Assembly (NCBI RefSeq): GCF_007741535.1
Contig: NZ_CP036525.1
Span: 2,976,001-3,040,000, forward strand
Direction of reading: 5' to 3'
DNA length: 64,000 bases
From: Rubripirellula lacrimiformis
Lineage (GTDB): Bacteria > Planctomycetota > Planctomycetia > Pirellulales > Pirellulaceae
The translations under genes and the position numbers were made by a program. Below, piece by piece: positions 7,541-15,329 of the stretch. How positions within the stretch are numbered: position 1 is the first letter of the stretch; every line of letters starts with the position of its first letter. Below the pieces are notes generated by a model, which saw only the letters and a list, made by a program, of their open reading frames with translations, had not been told where the DNA came from and did not search any database.

Positions 7541-8367
7541 TGTTTGTTTTCGGATCCATGCCGGTGTTTCGACGTGCGATGGTCGGCTGCGTTTGGCTTG
7601 CGTTGGTCGCGGCGGTACAAATTGCTGCGATCGGCCAACAACCGAAGGAAGCTGATTCGGACTTGTCGGTTCCGGCGGCAACCCTGTCATCGCTGCGGAT
7701 TCAAGCCAGCGAATCGCTGCGTGCGGGAAAGCTTTCGCTAGCCACCGCGGCAGCCGACGCGATGATCACGGACTATGGCGACGACGTTCAAGCGATCGCG
7801 GCCGCGGGGGATATCTATCTGCGGTCTGGGAAAGTCCAAAAATCAGTGCGTCAATTCGATCGCTTGGTGAACCGCCAACCGTCCCAGATGCCCTACTTAT
7901 GGCAGCGTGGGATCGCACTCTATTTTGCCGGCAAGTACGACGAGGCGGCCGATCAATTCGCCAAGCACCGCCGAGTGAATCCCAATGATGTGGAGAATGC
8001 CGCTTGGCACTTTCTGTGTATCGCGAAGGACCAGTCGCCGGAAAAGGCCAAGCAGATGGTATTGCCCGCACCGGGCGATGGGCGAGAACCGATGAACGAA
8101 GTGTTGGCGATGCTGTCCAGCGGCGATACCCAGTCGGTGCGTGCCCGCATCGATCAAGTCCATCGAGATTCACCTGGGTCGCGATCGGCGAAAGAAGCGA
8201 CGTTCTATGGCGAGCTTTACCTGGGCCTGTATGCCGACGCCTGGGGTGATTTGGCGGAAGCCAAGGCCCGAATGGACGCCGCCTGCCGAGATACCCCGCC
8301 GCATTACATGGGCGACGTCGCACGCGTCTATGCCGAGCACCTGCGGCAGTCGACCGTATTGCCGTAG
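7540..8367 (+). CDS. Exported or membrane-anchored TPR protein
   Basis: A protein of 275 residues. An N-terminal hydrophobic segment (VGCVWLALVAAVQIAAIG, residues 15-32) follows two arginines and looks like a signal peptide or anchor. After it come tetratricopeptide-like helical pairs, for example AGDIYLRSGKVQKSVRQFDRLVNRQPSQMPYL and GIALYFAGKYDEAADQFAKHRRVNP. TPR arrays bind partner proteins. The ATG at 7540 overlaps the previous stop, so it is probably translated with the chorismate lyase-like gene. It is the last gene of the run and ends at a repeat cluster. It may scaffold the enzymes at the membrane, but this is inference from position only. A second Met at residue 7 is an alternative start. 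Confidence 0.8.
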   Translation: MFVFGSMPVFRRAMVGCVWLALVAAVQIAAIGQQPKEADSDLSVPAATLSSLRIQASESLRAGKLSLATAAADAMITDYGDDVQAIAAAGDIYLRSGKVQKSVRQFDRLVNRQPSQMPYLWQRGIALYFAGKYDEAADQFAKHRRVNPNDVENAAWHFLCIAKDQSPEKAKQMVLPAPGDGREPMNEVLAMLSSGDTQSVRARIDQVHRDSPGSRSAKEATFYGELYLGLYADAWGDLAEAKARMDAACRDTPPHYMGDVARVYAEHLRQSTVLP

Positions 8368-8414
8368 TGGGCTCCGCTGCACCTTGGTTTTCGGGTAGCG
8401 GAACTCGCCAACGG
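8364..8414. repeat. Two degenerate GTAG-type repeat arms
   Basis: Copies starting at 8364 (GTAGTGGGCTCCGCTGCACC) and 8395 (GTAGCGGAACTCGCCAACGG) resemble the arms of the hairpins at 1229 and 8460. The first overlaps the stop codon of the TPR gene. They look like decayed members of the same repeat family. Confidence 0.5.
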
Positions 8415-8459
8415 TTTGTCGATTTAGTTAGCCGTTTAGGCGAACGCTGTGAAGCATTT

Positions 8460-8530
8460 CGTAGCGGAAGTCGTCAAGACTTTCGGTGATCTCACATCCG
8501 AGGCCGAAAGTCTTGACGACTTCCGCTACG
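8460..8530. repeat. Perfect 27-bp inverted repeat (REP-like hairpin)
   Basis: The arms 8460-8486 and 8504-8530 are perfectly complementary around a 17-base loop. The arm begins CGTAGCGGAAGTCGTC. It sits between the convergent TPR and methyltransferase genes, and no U-run follows. It matches the hairpin at 1229-1293 at 12 of the first 16 arm positions counted from GTAG, with an identical loop length. It can serve as a bidirectional terminator but belongs to a repeat family. Confidence 0.8.
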
Positions 8531-8550
8531 ACGTTTGTGGGTGCCAGCGT

Positions 8551-9216
8551 TTAGAGGCCGCCGACCTGTTCGGGTTTGCAGGTCGCTTGCATGACGGTGA
8601 ACAGCGACAGCGGATTCGGCTTGGTTCGGCTGTCGAGTCGCAGCGGCAATTCGCGGACCACATCGTCAAGCTCGACGTCGGTCCGCCAACCGAGGCGTTT
8701 GGTGATGTTGCCAGCCGAATCGACGACCCTTGCGATCAGCGGGTTATCGCTGCGGAAGTGGTTGATCATCATCACACGTCCGCCTGGTTTGCAGACGCGA
8801 ACGATCTCGGACATCATTTGCTGTGGCTTGGAAACGACGCTGATGGTGTGAAACGATGTCACCAGATCAAACGAGGAATCGGGGAAGGTCAGTTTTTCGG
8901 CGTTCATCGGCATCACTTCGATGTGATTCCAATTCCGCTGGGCGATCAACTGTTCGGCTTCGGCCAACATGGCTTCAGAAAGATCTACCCCGGTCAACGA
9001 GATGTTGGTGGGATAGCTTTCGAGTGACATACCGGTACCCACGCCGACTTCTAGAACGCGAGCTCCAGCCGGGATGTTCATCGATTTGATCGCAGCCGAG
9101 ATTCGACGCTTCGCCACCGCTGGCCACAATGCTTGGTAGGCGGGCACGAGGTGGTTGTAGAACGGGCTGCTGTGGGGCTGCGGGACCTTTTTGTCCTCGA
9201 GCGAAACTGGTTGCAT
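8551..9216 (-). CDS. Class I SAM-dependent methyltransferase, PmtA/UbiE-like
   Basis: A protein of 221 residues. Motif I is VLEVGVGTGMSL (about residues 54-65), an E/DxGxGxG SAM-binding loop. The following acidic residue is in LTGVDLSEAML, motif II lies around FDLVTSFHTISVV, and a post-II region is KPGGRVMMINHF. The VGVGTGMSLE pattern resembles the phospholipid N-methyltransferase PmtA of alphaproteobacteria. A phosphatidylserine synthase gene lies just upstream on the same strand (287-bp gap), which fits lipid head-group methylation. Quinone methylation (UbiE-type) is the main alternative. ATG 9216 is used; an adjacent TTG at 9219 is also spaced acceptably from GAGG. Confidence 0.8.
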   Translation of the reverse strand: MQPVSLEDKKVPQPHSSPFYNHLVPAYQALWPAVAKRRISAAIKSMNIPAGARVLEVGVGTGMSLESYPTNISLTGVDLSEAMLAEAEQLIAQRNWNHIEVMPMNAEKLTFPDSSFDLVTSFHTISVVSKPQQMMSEIVRVCKPGGRVMMINHFRSDNPLIARVVDSAGNITKRLGWRTDVELDDVVRELPLRLDSRTKPNPLSLFTVMQATCKPEQVGGL

Positions 9217-9506
9217 CAATCAATTGCCTCATACGACATCGAAACATCGGAACACTGCAAACGCGGTGTTTCACGCTGGTGGTCTCTGGATCAGAGAATC
9301 GCACCGGCGTTCCGATCCGATTCAAAATAGCGTCTTTTTTCGACTCTTGGACATGGCTTTGTTGACCCGCCCTGGTGTTTTCGGGCAGCTATTACAAGCC
9401 TGATACATACTGATTCGGTGATCGGGACACCATCGGATCAGTGATTCAGCGAGTAAATGACGCGTCGAAGTGAACGTTTTTCGGACGCGGCAGGCTCGCA
9501 ATCCGG

Positions 9507-10490
9507 CTAAATCGGTGTCGCCGGCTTCGTTTGCCGCGATCGGTAACGGACCAAAATCGTGCGGATTGGCGATCCGAACGCGTAGTAGCAAAACACGATC
9601 GGAAGTGCCAACCAGTGCAGCACCAACGCCCCGATGACCACGAATAGGGCTTGCCCAATTTGGTTCGGAGCCCGGCGACCACGCAGCAATTGCTGGAAAA
9701 CGTGAGGATACTGAAAGCGAGACACCATCAGGTAGGCCAGGATCAGCGCCAGCCCAGGCAGCACGTAATGCGATGCTGTCATCGTCCATTCGGCGATGTG
9801 CTGGATCTGCTGTGGATAATTTCCCGGGACGGCATAGCCAGCCAGTTCGGGCATGGCGATCGCAAAGGCGGCCAGGGTGCCGGCAGCGGCCGGGCTGGGC
9901 AGGCCTTCGAATCCCTCGTGGGAATCCTCGTCGCCGGTTTCGACGTTGAATCGAGCCAGTCGAATCAGCACGCATAGTGCAAACAGGACCCCAATTGCCC
10001 AGGTTAGCTTTAGCGGCAATGCCTGGATATCGTTGTAACGCCACACCAGCACCGCGGGGGCGGTTCCAAAGGTGATCGCGTCACAGAGGCTGTCCAATTC
10101 GGCTCCGAAACGACTTTCTTGGCCCGTCATCCGGGCGGCCGAGCCATCTAGGGCGTCGAATAGCATCCCGCCGAAGATCAGCACACCGGCGACCAGCAGT
10201 TGTTTTTCGTTGCTCCAGGCAAGATTTTCGCTCATCGCGACCGCGATCGCCGCGAGTCCGCAGACCCCGTTGCCGAGTGTCAGCAGGGTGGGCAGCACGG
10301 CCAGGGTCAGTCTGCGGCGACGGCGACGTTTGCTCAGCCGTGTACCGTCGCTGGTCAGTTCGATGGGAAGTTCGCCGCTGTTTTCCTGCGAATCCATCGA
10401 TCCATCCTCGTTCTGGCCCTCGTCCAGATCGTCGTCATCGTTTTGCGGGGAATTGGGCCGCGGATGGAGCCCACGTTTCATTTCGCTCAT
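9507..10490 (-). CDS. pssA: CDP-diacylglycerol-serine O-phosphatidyltransferase
   Basis: Makes phosphatidylserine from CDP-diacylglycerol and serine at the membrane. A protein of 327 residues carrying the complete CDP-alcohol phosphatidyltransferase motif DG-x2-AR-x8-G-x3-D-x3-D at about residues 115-137 (DGSAARMTGQESRFGAELDSLCD). Several hydrophobic membrane helices surround it. The first 60 residues are an acidic, low-complexity stretch followed by a run of arginines (KRRRRRR), longer than usual and probably cytoplasmic. PssA rather than a PgsA-type enzyme is suggested by TFGTAPAVLVW and the helix order. The gene is divergent from nadB with 212 bp between starts. ATG 10490 is chosen; a TTG immediately upstream is possible. 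Confidence 0.88.
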   Translation of the reverse strand: MSEMKRGLHPRPNSPQNDDDDLDEGQNEDGSMDSQENSGELPIELTSDGTRLSKRRRRRRLTLAVLPTLLTLGNGVCGLAAIAVAMSENLAWSNEKQLLVAGVLIFGGMLFDALDGSAARMTGQESRFGAELDSLCDAITFGTAPAVLVWRYNDIQALPLKLTWAIGVLFALCVLIRLARFNVETGDEDSHEGFEGLPSPAAAGTLAAFAIAMPELAGYAVPGNYPQQIQHIAEWTMTASHYVLPGLALILAYLMVSRFQYPHVFQQLLRGRRAPNQIGQALFVVIGALVLHWLALPIVFCYYAFGSPIRTILVRYRSRQTKPATPI

Positions 10491-10622
10491 CAAGAAAATC
10501 AGTTGCTAAAAGGTGGCAATTCGCCATCGGCGGGGGGTGGGCCAGCAGCAGTTGTCTGGTGACGCAGTTGGCGGCGGGTGGATTTGGTCCATCGTAGCCG
10601 TACTCATGGTCGCCAAGCGTAT

Positions 10623-10634
10623 CCGTTATAACGG
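10623..10634. promoter_or_regulatory. Perfect 12-bp palindrome upstream of nadB
   Basis: CCGTTATAACGG is a perfect dyad 68 bp before the nadB start, in the pssA-nadB divergent region. It contains a -10-like TTATAA core, so it may be an operator overlapping a promoter. No regulator can be named from it. Confidence 0.3.
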
Positions 10635-10702
10635 AAGCCTGTCGATATGCGGAGGTTTTTACGCTCTGCCGACTTTCGCCGAACCCATAGAAAGATGACT
10701 GG

Positions 10703-12376
10703 ATGTTTACGCCTCGTTACTTGACCCCTTTCGATTCGCGGCGGGCGCTGCACCGTTTCGCCGACGTCCTGGTCATCGGCGGCGGATTAGCTGGGCTGCG
10801 TGCGGCGAACGCAGTCGAATCCCATCAGTCGGTGCTGGTGGTGACCAAAGACAAACTGAGAGAGTCCAACAGTAATTACGCACAGGGCGGAATCGCTGGC
10901 GTCTTGGATCCCGATGATTGTTTCGAATCGCACGTTTCCGACACATTGGCCGCCGGCGGGAATCTGTGTGATCTTGAAATCGTCAACATGGTGATCCGCG
11001 AAGGGCCGCGGCGGATCGAAGAACTGGTCCGTTGGGGGACGCAATTTGACCATTCCGATGGCGAACTGATGCTGGGCCGTGAAGGCGGCCACAGTCGCGA
11101 GCGAATCGTCCACGCGCATGGCGATGCAACCGGCGCCGAGGTGATGCGCGCGGTGATCGAACGGACTCGCAAGGCTGCCAACATCGACATTTGGGAAAAT
11201 GCCTTCACCGCCGATTTGTTGACCTATGACGGCCGTTGCCGCGGCGCCCTGATCTACGACCAGTTGGGCCAACCGGTCATGGTTTGGGCCAAGGAAACGA
11301 TCCTGTGCACCGGCGGTGCGGGACAAGTGTTCCGCGAATCGACGAACCCTTCGGTCGCCACCGGCGACGGTACTTCGCTGGCCTACCGTGCCGGCGTCGA
11401 ACTGCGCGACATGGAATTCATTCAGTTCCACCCTACAGTGCTGTACATCGCCGGGTCATCGCGATCGCTGATCACCGAAGCGGTGCGGGGCGAAGGGGCG
11501 CACTTGGTCGATACCAACGGGCACCGGTTCATGCCCGAATACGATGGCCGCGCCGAACTGGCACCGCGCGACGTCGTCAGCCAATCGATCATCCGTCAGA
11601 TGGCAGCGACCAAGCATTCGAACGTCTACTTGGACCTGTCCCATTTGGATCCCAAGCATGTGTTGTCTCGGTTCCCCGGCATCGCCGAAGCCTGCAAGAC
11701 ATTTGGTTTGGACATCACATCGGACCGTATCCCAGTGCGTCCCGGGGCGCACTACCTGATCGGCGGTGTCAGCGTTGACCGCCAAGGACGCACCAGTTTG
11801 CCCGGGCTGTGGGCAGCCGGCGAAGTCACCAGCAGCGGGCTGCATGGTGCGAACCGTTTGGCCAGCAACAGTCTGTTGGAAGGGTTGGTCTATGGCGCCC
11901 ATGCGGGCGAAGCGGCATCGCGGATGGCGGCCGAACAACGCAGCAAGTTGGAAGCTCTGCCGATTTCCCACCCCGTGCACGACGGTGCCGAATCCTTTGA
12001 CGTTGCCGACGTTCGGGTGTCGCTGAAAAGTTTGATGGGACGTTTGGCCGGCGTGGAACGCACCGAACAGGGGCTTCGCGAGGCCGAGGATTCGATTCGA
12101 TCCTTCGCCGCCTACGTGATGCCCCACCAATTCACGAGTGTCGAGGGATGGGAGCTGCAGAATTTGTTGCTGACCGCGTCCTTCATCGTGGACGCCGCCC
12201 AGGTCCGCAACGAGTCGCGGGGAGTGCACTTCCGCAGCGATTTCCCCGTGCCTGACGATGATCACTGGCGCTGTCACCTGACGATGCGTGTCGACGTCGA
12301 CGGAGGTCATCCGCAACGAAGCGAGCAGTTTTTGCCGGCGAAACCGACCGAAGCTACCTTTACTGCCGAGAACTAG
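10703..12376 (+). CDS. nadB: L-aspartate oxidase
   Basis: An FAD enzyme oxidising L-aspartate to iminoaspartate, the first step of de novo NAD synthesis; NadA then makes quinolinate. The protein has 557 residues, slightly longer than common forms. It shows the FAD-binding VIGGGLAGLRAA (about residues 24-35), SNYAQGGIAG, GGHSRERIVHAHGDATG, FIQFHPTVLY, the active-site arginine-containing EAVRGEGAHL, HYLIGGVSVD and GLHGANRLASNSLLEGLVYG. These match L-aspartate oxidases better than succinate dehydrogenase flavoproteins. No nadA or nadC lies next to it in this window. A GGAGG sequence lies 45 bases upstream, too far to be its ribosome site. Confidence 0.95.
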   Translation: MFTPRYLTPFDSRRALHRFADVLVIGGGLAGLRAANAVESHQSVLVVTKDKLRESNSNYAQGGIAGVLDPDDCFESHVSDTLAAGGNLCDLEIVNMVIREGPRRIEELVRWGTQFDHSDGELMLGREGGHSRERIVHAHGDATGAEVMRAVIERTRKAANIDIWENAFTADLLTYDGRCRGALIYDQLGQPVMVWAKETILCTGGAGQVFRESTNPSVATGDGTSLAYRAGVELRDMEFIQFHPTVLYIAGSSRSLITEAVRGEGAHLVDTNGHRFMPEYDGRAELAPRDVVSQSIIRQMAATKHSNVYLDLSHLDPKHVLSRFPGIAEACKTFGLDITSDRIPVRPGAHYLIGGVSVDRQGRTSLPGLWAAGEVTSSGLHGANRLASNSLLEGLVYGAHAGEAASRMAAEQRSKLEALPISHPVHDGAESFDVADVRVSLKSLMGRLAGVERTEQGLREAEDSIRSFAAYVMPHQFTSVEGWELQNLLLTASFIVDAAQVRNESRGVHFRSDFPVPDDDHWRCHLTMRVDVDGGHPQRSEQFLPAKPTEATFTAEN

Positions 12377-12396
12377 TCGCGAACGATTTCCAGCGA

Positions 12397-12441
12397 CACG
12401 GTGCGGTTGGGGGGCACCGTGGATCCGGCGGCTGCGGATCC
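12397..12441. terminator. Two adjacent hairpins after nadB
   Basis: CACGGTGC (12397-12404) pairs with GCACCGTG (12414-12421), and GGATCCG (12421-12427) pairs with CGGATCC (12435-12441). They lie 20 bases after the nadB stop with no U-run, so they may mark the end of nadB or structure the lipase leader. Confidence 0.4.
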
Positions 12442-12498
12442 AACCGATCATTTCGCATTGTCAGCAGTAAAACGAATAGAAGAAAGGAGCCTTTTTCG

Positions 12499-13470
12499 AT
12501 GCTAGAAGATGCCATTGGCGCGGTCGACACGGTCCAGGATCCGGGCGAAGTACCGCTACATATCCATTCGCGGTTGACCGGGCCGATTCGTGATTTGACG
12601 TTCCTGGAAAAGTCGTTGTTGTTCGCCGAACTGGCGATGATCGCGTACAACGACGAAGACGAAACTCGGCGGGCCTGTCAGATTCTGGGCTTTCCGGACG
12701 TCAGTTTTTACGATCGCGACGGGTCCCAGGCCTATCGGTTTCGCAACCAGTTCGATTGCGTCATCGCGTGCCGCGGGACCGAACCGAATGAATGGAATGA
12801 CGTGCGAGCCGACGCCAACGCGGCGGCCGTGTTGGCCGAAACCGCCGGGAAAGTCCACCGCGGATTCAAACAGGAAGTCGATGACCTGTGGCCGATGCTG
12901 GAAACGGCACTGATCAATAACGACCAACCACTGTGGTTTTGTGGGCATTCGCTCGGTGGGGCAATGGCCACGATCTGTTCCGGACGGTGCTTTCTGTCGC
13001 ATATCGACAGCAACCCCGAGCAGTTGTTTACCTATGGCAGCCCGCGAGTCGGCGATCGCCGCTACATTAACTTTGTCAGCTTGGATCACTTTCGCTTCGT
13101 CAACAACAACGACATCGTGACCCGAGTGCCGCCGATTTTGATGGGGTATCGGCACTGTGGCCGCGAAGTCTACTTGAACCGTGACGGGAAGATCCGCAAG
13201 CTAGGGATGATTGCCCGTCGCCGCGACCGCTGGAAAGGATTTTTGCGTGGTCTGACGCGATGGAAAATTGACCACTTTGCGGACCACTCGATTCACAACT
13301 ACATCGATGCGATCCTGGCAGCGGTCCAGGAAGAACGTGCCGAAGTTCAGTCGGGAAGTTCCGCCAAGGACGCCACTCACTATGCCGATGACGTCAGTTC
13401 CCGCGAAGACGAATTGCGTCAGCAGTCGGCTCCGGCGTCCGAAGCGGCCACGGGCCAGGCGGGCGATTGA
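12499..13470 (+). CDS. Lipase class 3 family alpha/beta hydrolase
   Basis: A protein of 323 residues. The nucleophile elbow is GHSLGG (149-154, Ser151), the likely acid is Asp205 in NNNDIVTRVPP, and the His lies in DHSIHNYI (H263 or H266). FDCVIACRGTEPNEWNDVRAD is the usual beta-strand and oxyanion region of lipase_3 proteins. No signal peptide is evident, so it is probably intracellular or non-classically placed. The C-terminal 50 residues are charged and low complexity. AAAGGAG 9-15 bases upstream of the ATG supports the start. The substrate is presumably an acylglycerol or phospholipid. It sits near pssA and the methyltransferase gene, but in its own unit. Confidence 0.88.
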   Translation: MLEDAIGAVDTVQDPGEVPLHIHSRLTGPIRDLTFLEKSLLFAELAMIAYNDEDETRRACQILGFPDVSFYDRDGSQAYRFRNQFDCVIACRGTEPNEWNDVRADANAAAVLAETAGKVHRGFKQEVDDLWPMLETALINNDQPLWFCGHSLGGAMATICSGRCFLSHIDSNPEQLFTYGSPRVGDRRYINFVSLDHFRFVNNNDIVTRVPPILMGYRHCGREVYLNRDGKIRKLGMIARRRDRWKGFLRGLTRWKIDHFADHSIHNYIDAILAAVQEERAEVQSGSSAKDATHYADDVSSREDELRQQSAPASEAATGQAGD

Positions 13471-13484
13471 TCCGGGGCGATCAC

Positions 13485-13566
13485 CTGGATCGTCTGGATC
13501 GTCTGGATCGGTTGAGCCGGTTGTCGGTTGAGCCGGTTGTCGGTTGAACCGGTTGTCGTTTGAACC
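13485..13566 (+). repeat. Composite tandem repeat: 9-bp x3 then 16-bp x3.5
   Basis: Three near-identical 9-mers (CTGGATCGT) at 13485-13511 run into a 16-bp array, GGTTGAGCCGGTTGTC, at 13510-13525 and 13526-13541, with a one-base variant at 13542-13557 and a partial copy to 13566. It is intergenic, 15 bases after the lipase stop. Slippage-prone arrays of this kind often vary between strains. Confidence 0.85.
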
Positions 13567-13620
13567 TCTGATTGGTTGGGCCGGGCGACTGGTTGGGCCT
13601 TTGTTTTGTACTGAATGGCA

Positions 13621-13637
13621 TCGCGGTTTTTCCGCGA
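13621..13637. terminator. Small hairpin between lipase and MoxR-type genes
   Basis: TCGCGG (13621-13626) and CCGCGA (13632-13637) pair around a TTTTT loop, 150 bases after the lipase stop. It is weak as a terminator because no U-run follows directly. Confidence 0.25.
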
Positions 13638-13713
13638 CGCTCCTTTGCTTTTTGTCCGACGGTTTGGGGGGATCCCCAGACTCGGGCGACCTTAACCCCA
13701 AGAGTTTCTCAGG

Positions 13714-14730
13714 ATGACCTCACCGAGTCCGTCGCCACCGGAACAGCCGACCGACCAGTACGCCATCGAGAACGGGTTCGTCAAAATCGACTCGGTCCAT
13801 CTGAAACTGGCTCAGCCATACAGTGCCCCTGGCCAATGGATCGGACAGCACGAAGTCCTGATGCAATTGTTGGCCTGCTGGATCACGGTCGACGATGCCG
13901 ATCTGCCGCTGACACCCCGCTTGGTCGGTTCGCCGGGGGTTGGGAAAACACAGCTAGCGATCGCGGCGGCCCAGGCGCACGGCCGCCCGCTGTACATCTA
14001 TCAATGCACGTCTGACACGCGGCCCGAGGATCTGTTGATCACCCCGGTGTTGTCGCAGGGTGGCGAGATCGCCTACCACGCATCGCCGCTGGTATCGGCG
14101 ATGGTCACCGGCGGGATTTGCCTGCTGGACGAAGGCAACCGGATGAACGAGAAATCCTGGGCATCGCTGGCGCCGCTGTTCGATGGTCGGCGGTTGGTCG
14201 AATCGATTGTCGCTGGCGTCACGATCCATGCGTCGAAGAACTTTCGATCCGCGGTGACGATGAACCAGGACGAATCGACCTTCGAAATTCCCGATTACAT
14301 CCTCAGCCGCCTGCAACCGACGCTGGGGGTGGGCTTTCCGAACAAACAGGACGAGATGGCGATTCTGCAGTACCACCTGCCTTTCGCCGAACCCGAAATG
14401 TTGGCGATGACGGTCGAGTTTCTGCAGCGTTCGCACCAATTGAAGTTGGATTTTTCGCTGCGTGACGGCATCAACCTGCTGCGGTTTGCATTGAAACGGA
14501 TGATCCAGGACCCGGATCATCCGATCGGCCGCGACGATGCATGGCAGGAAGCGCTCGAAAAATGTCTCGGCGAAGACGCTGTCGATCTGGAACAATTGGC
14601 CCAGCGTCGCCGCCGGACCTTGGGGGGGGACGCCGTGCCATTGGGGCTGGCTGACCTGTTCTTTGATGCCGACGATCCCATGCATCCGGACCGCGACGAC
14701 GACGAAGAAGACGACGAATCCGACTTCTAG
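13714..14730 (+). CDS. MoxR-type AAA+ ATPase
   Basis: A protein of 338 residues with Walker A GSPGVGKT (72-79), Walker B ICLLDEGN (D139, E140) and a sensor-1-like VTMNQD. The arrangement fits AAA_5/MoxR ATPases, which act as chaperones activating protein complexes, often with a von Willebrand A protein. The order (Walker [25 protein letters not shown], Walker B, then a helical lid) is normal. The last 30 residues are highly acidic ([11 protein letters not shown]), likely a disordered tail or partner-binding segment. No VWA gene is adjacent: the next gene, 600 bp downstream, is the first giant gene. The client is unknown. Confidence 0.85.
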   Translation: MTSPSPSPPEQPTDQYAIENGFVKIDSVHLKLAQPYSAPGQWIGQHEVLMQLLACWITVDDADLPLTPRLVGSPGVGKTQLAIAAAQAHGRPLYIYQCTSDTRPEDLLITPVLSQGGEIAYHASPLVSAMVTGGICLLDEGNRMNEKSWASLAPLFDGRRLVESIVAGVTIHASKNFRSAVTMNQDESTFEIPDYILSRLQPTLGVGFPNKQDEMAILQYHLPFAEPEMLAMTVEFLQRSHQLKLDFSLRDGINLLRFALKRMIQDPDHPIGRDDAWQEALEKCLGEDAVDLEQLAQRRRRTLGGDAVPLGLADLFFDADDPMHPDRDDDEEDDESDF

Positions 14731-15329
14731 AAAACGTCCCGGCAATTGTCGTCGACCTCGTTTTTGTCCCCCGCGGCAGGTGGGGTTGTGACGGCCCTGA
14801 TCCTTCGGGGGGCGGTCCGATTTGCGAGCAAATCTGCGGTTCTGAGCGCTTGCTTGACTGAAAGGGGAACTTTTCCCCCCTGCGATCGTCCAATCGCCAC
14901 GCGGTAATGCGGGTTCGAAGGGACAGTCACACCCCTCATTTGGGATGTTTTGAAGGCTGGTCTTCTGCGATTAGTCGCATTGTCGCTACGATCGGTCGAC
15001 TTTTCGGTGAATCCGGCCGCTGTTTGAAAGAACCCGAAAGCCAATGTTTGCGGCTTTTTTGGGCGTAACTATACTCGGCGACTGGGTTTGAAGCCCCTGC
15101 GGAGATTGATGCGCCTGGCCCGAAATCAGAACTTATCATTCAGCATCCTGAACACCGCTAAACGATTGCCTGTGGAAGCAGGCGCCCCACTCGCGTTGCC
15201 AACTGGCAGCAAAATCGTCTGGCGACAGACACTTAACCACTACCACCCATCGCGGTCGTGAACAGCCAAGCGGATTGCCTGGCCCGAAGCGACACCGCCC
15301 AAAGCGACATCCCATTGAAGGTTCGGTCT
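14731..15329. other. Long gene-free leader region of the first giant gene
   Basis: About 600 bp without a credible gene. It holds the candidate promoter at 15048-15075, then a long presumed untranslated leader. Short open frames on both strands lack family features. Confidence 0.6.
15048..15075 (+). promoter_or_regulatory. Candidate sigma-70-type promoter of the first giant gene
   Basis: TTGCGG (15048-15053) and TATACT (15070-15075) have a 16-bp spacer. It is the best promoter-like match seen in the 600 bp before the giant gene. It would give a leader of about 250 bases. Confidence 0.4.

Noticed and set aside
9322-10044. Minus-strand open frame of 240 residues within the pssA region
   Set aside because: It lies in another frame of pssA, is Arg/Trp-rich and shows no domain; pssA has a complete catalytic motif.
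11456-12451. Minus-strand open frame of 331 residues opposite nadB
   Set aside because: A shadow of nadB caused by GC-rich codon use; no motif, and nadB is well supported.
13510-13566. Iterons of a replication origin
   Set aside because: Too few copies, no DnaA-box cluster, no replication gene and a slippage-type structure.
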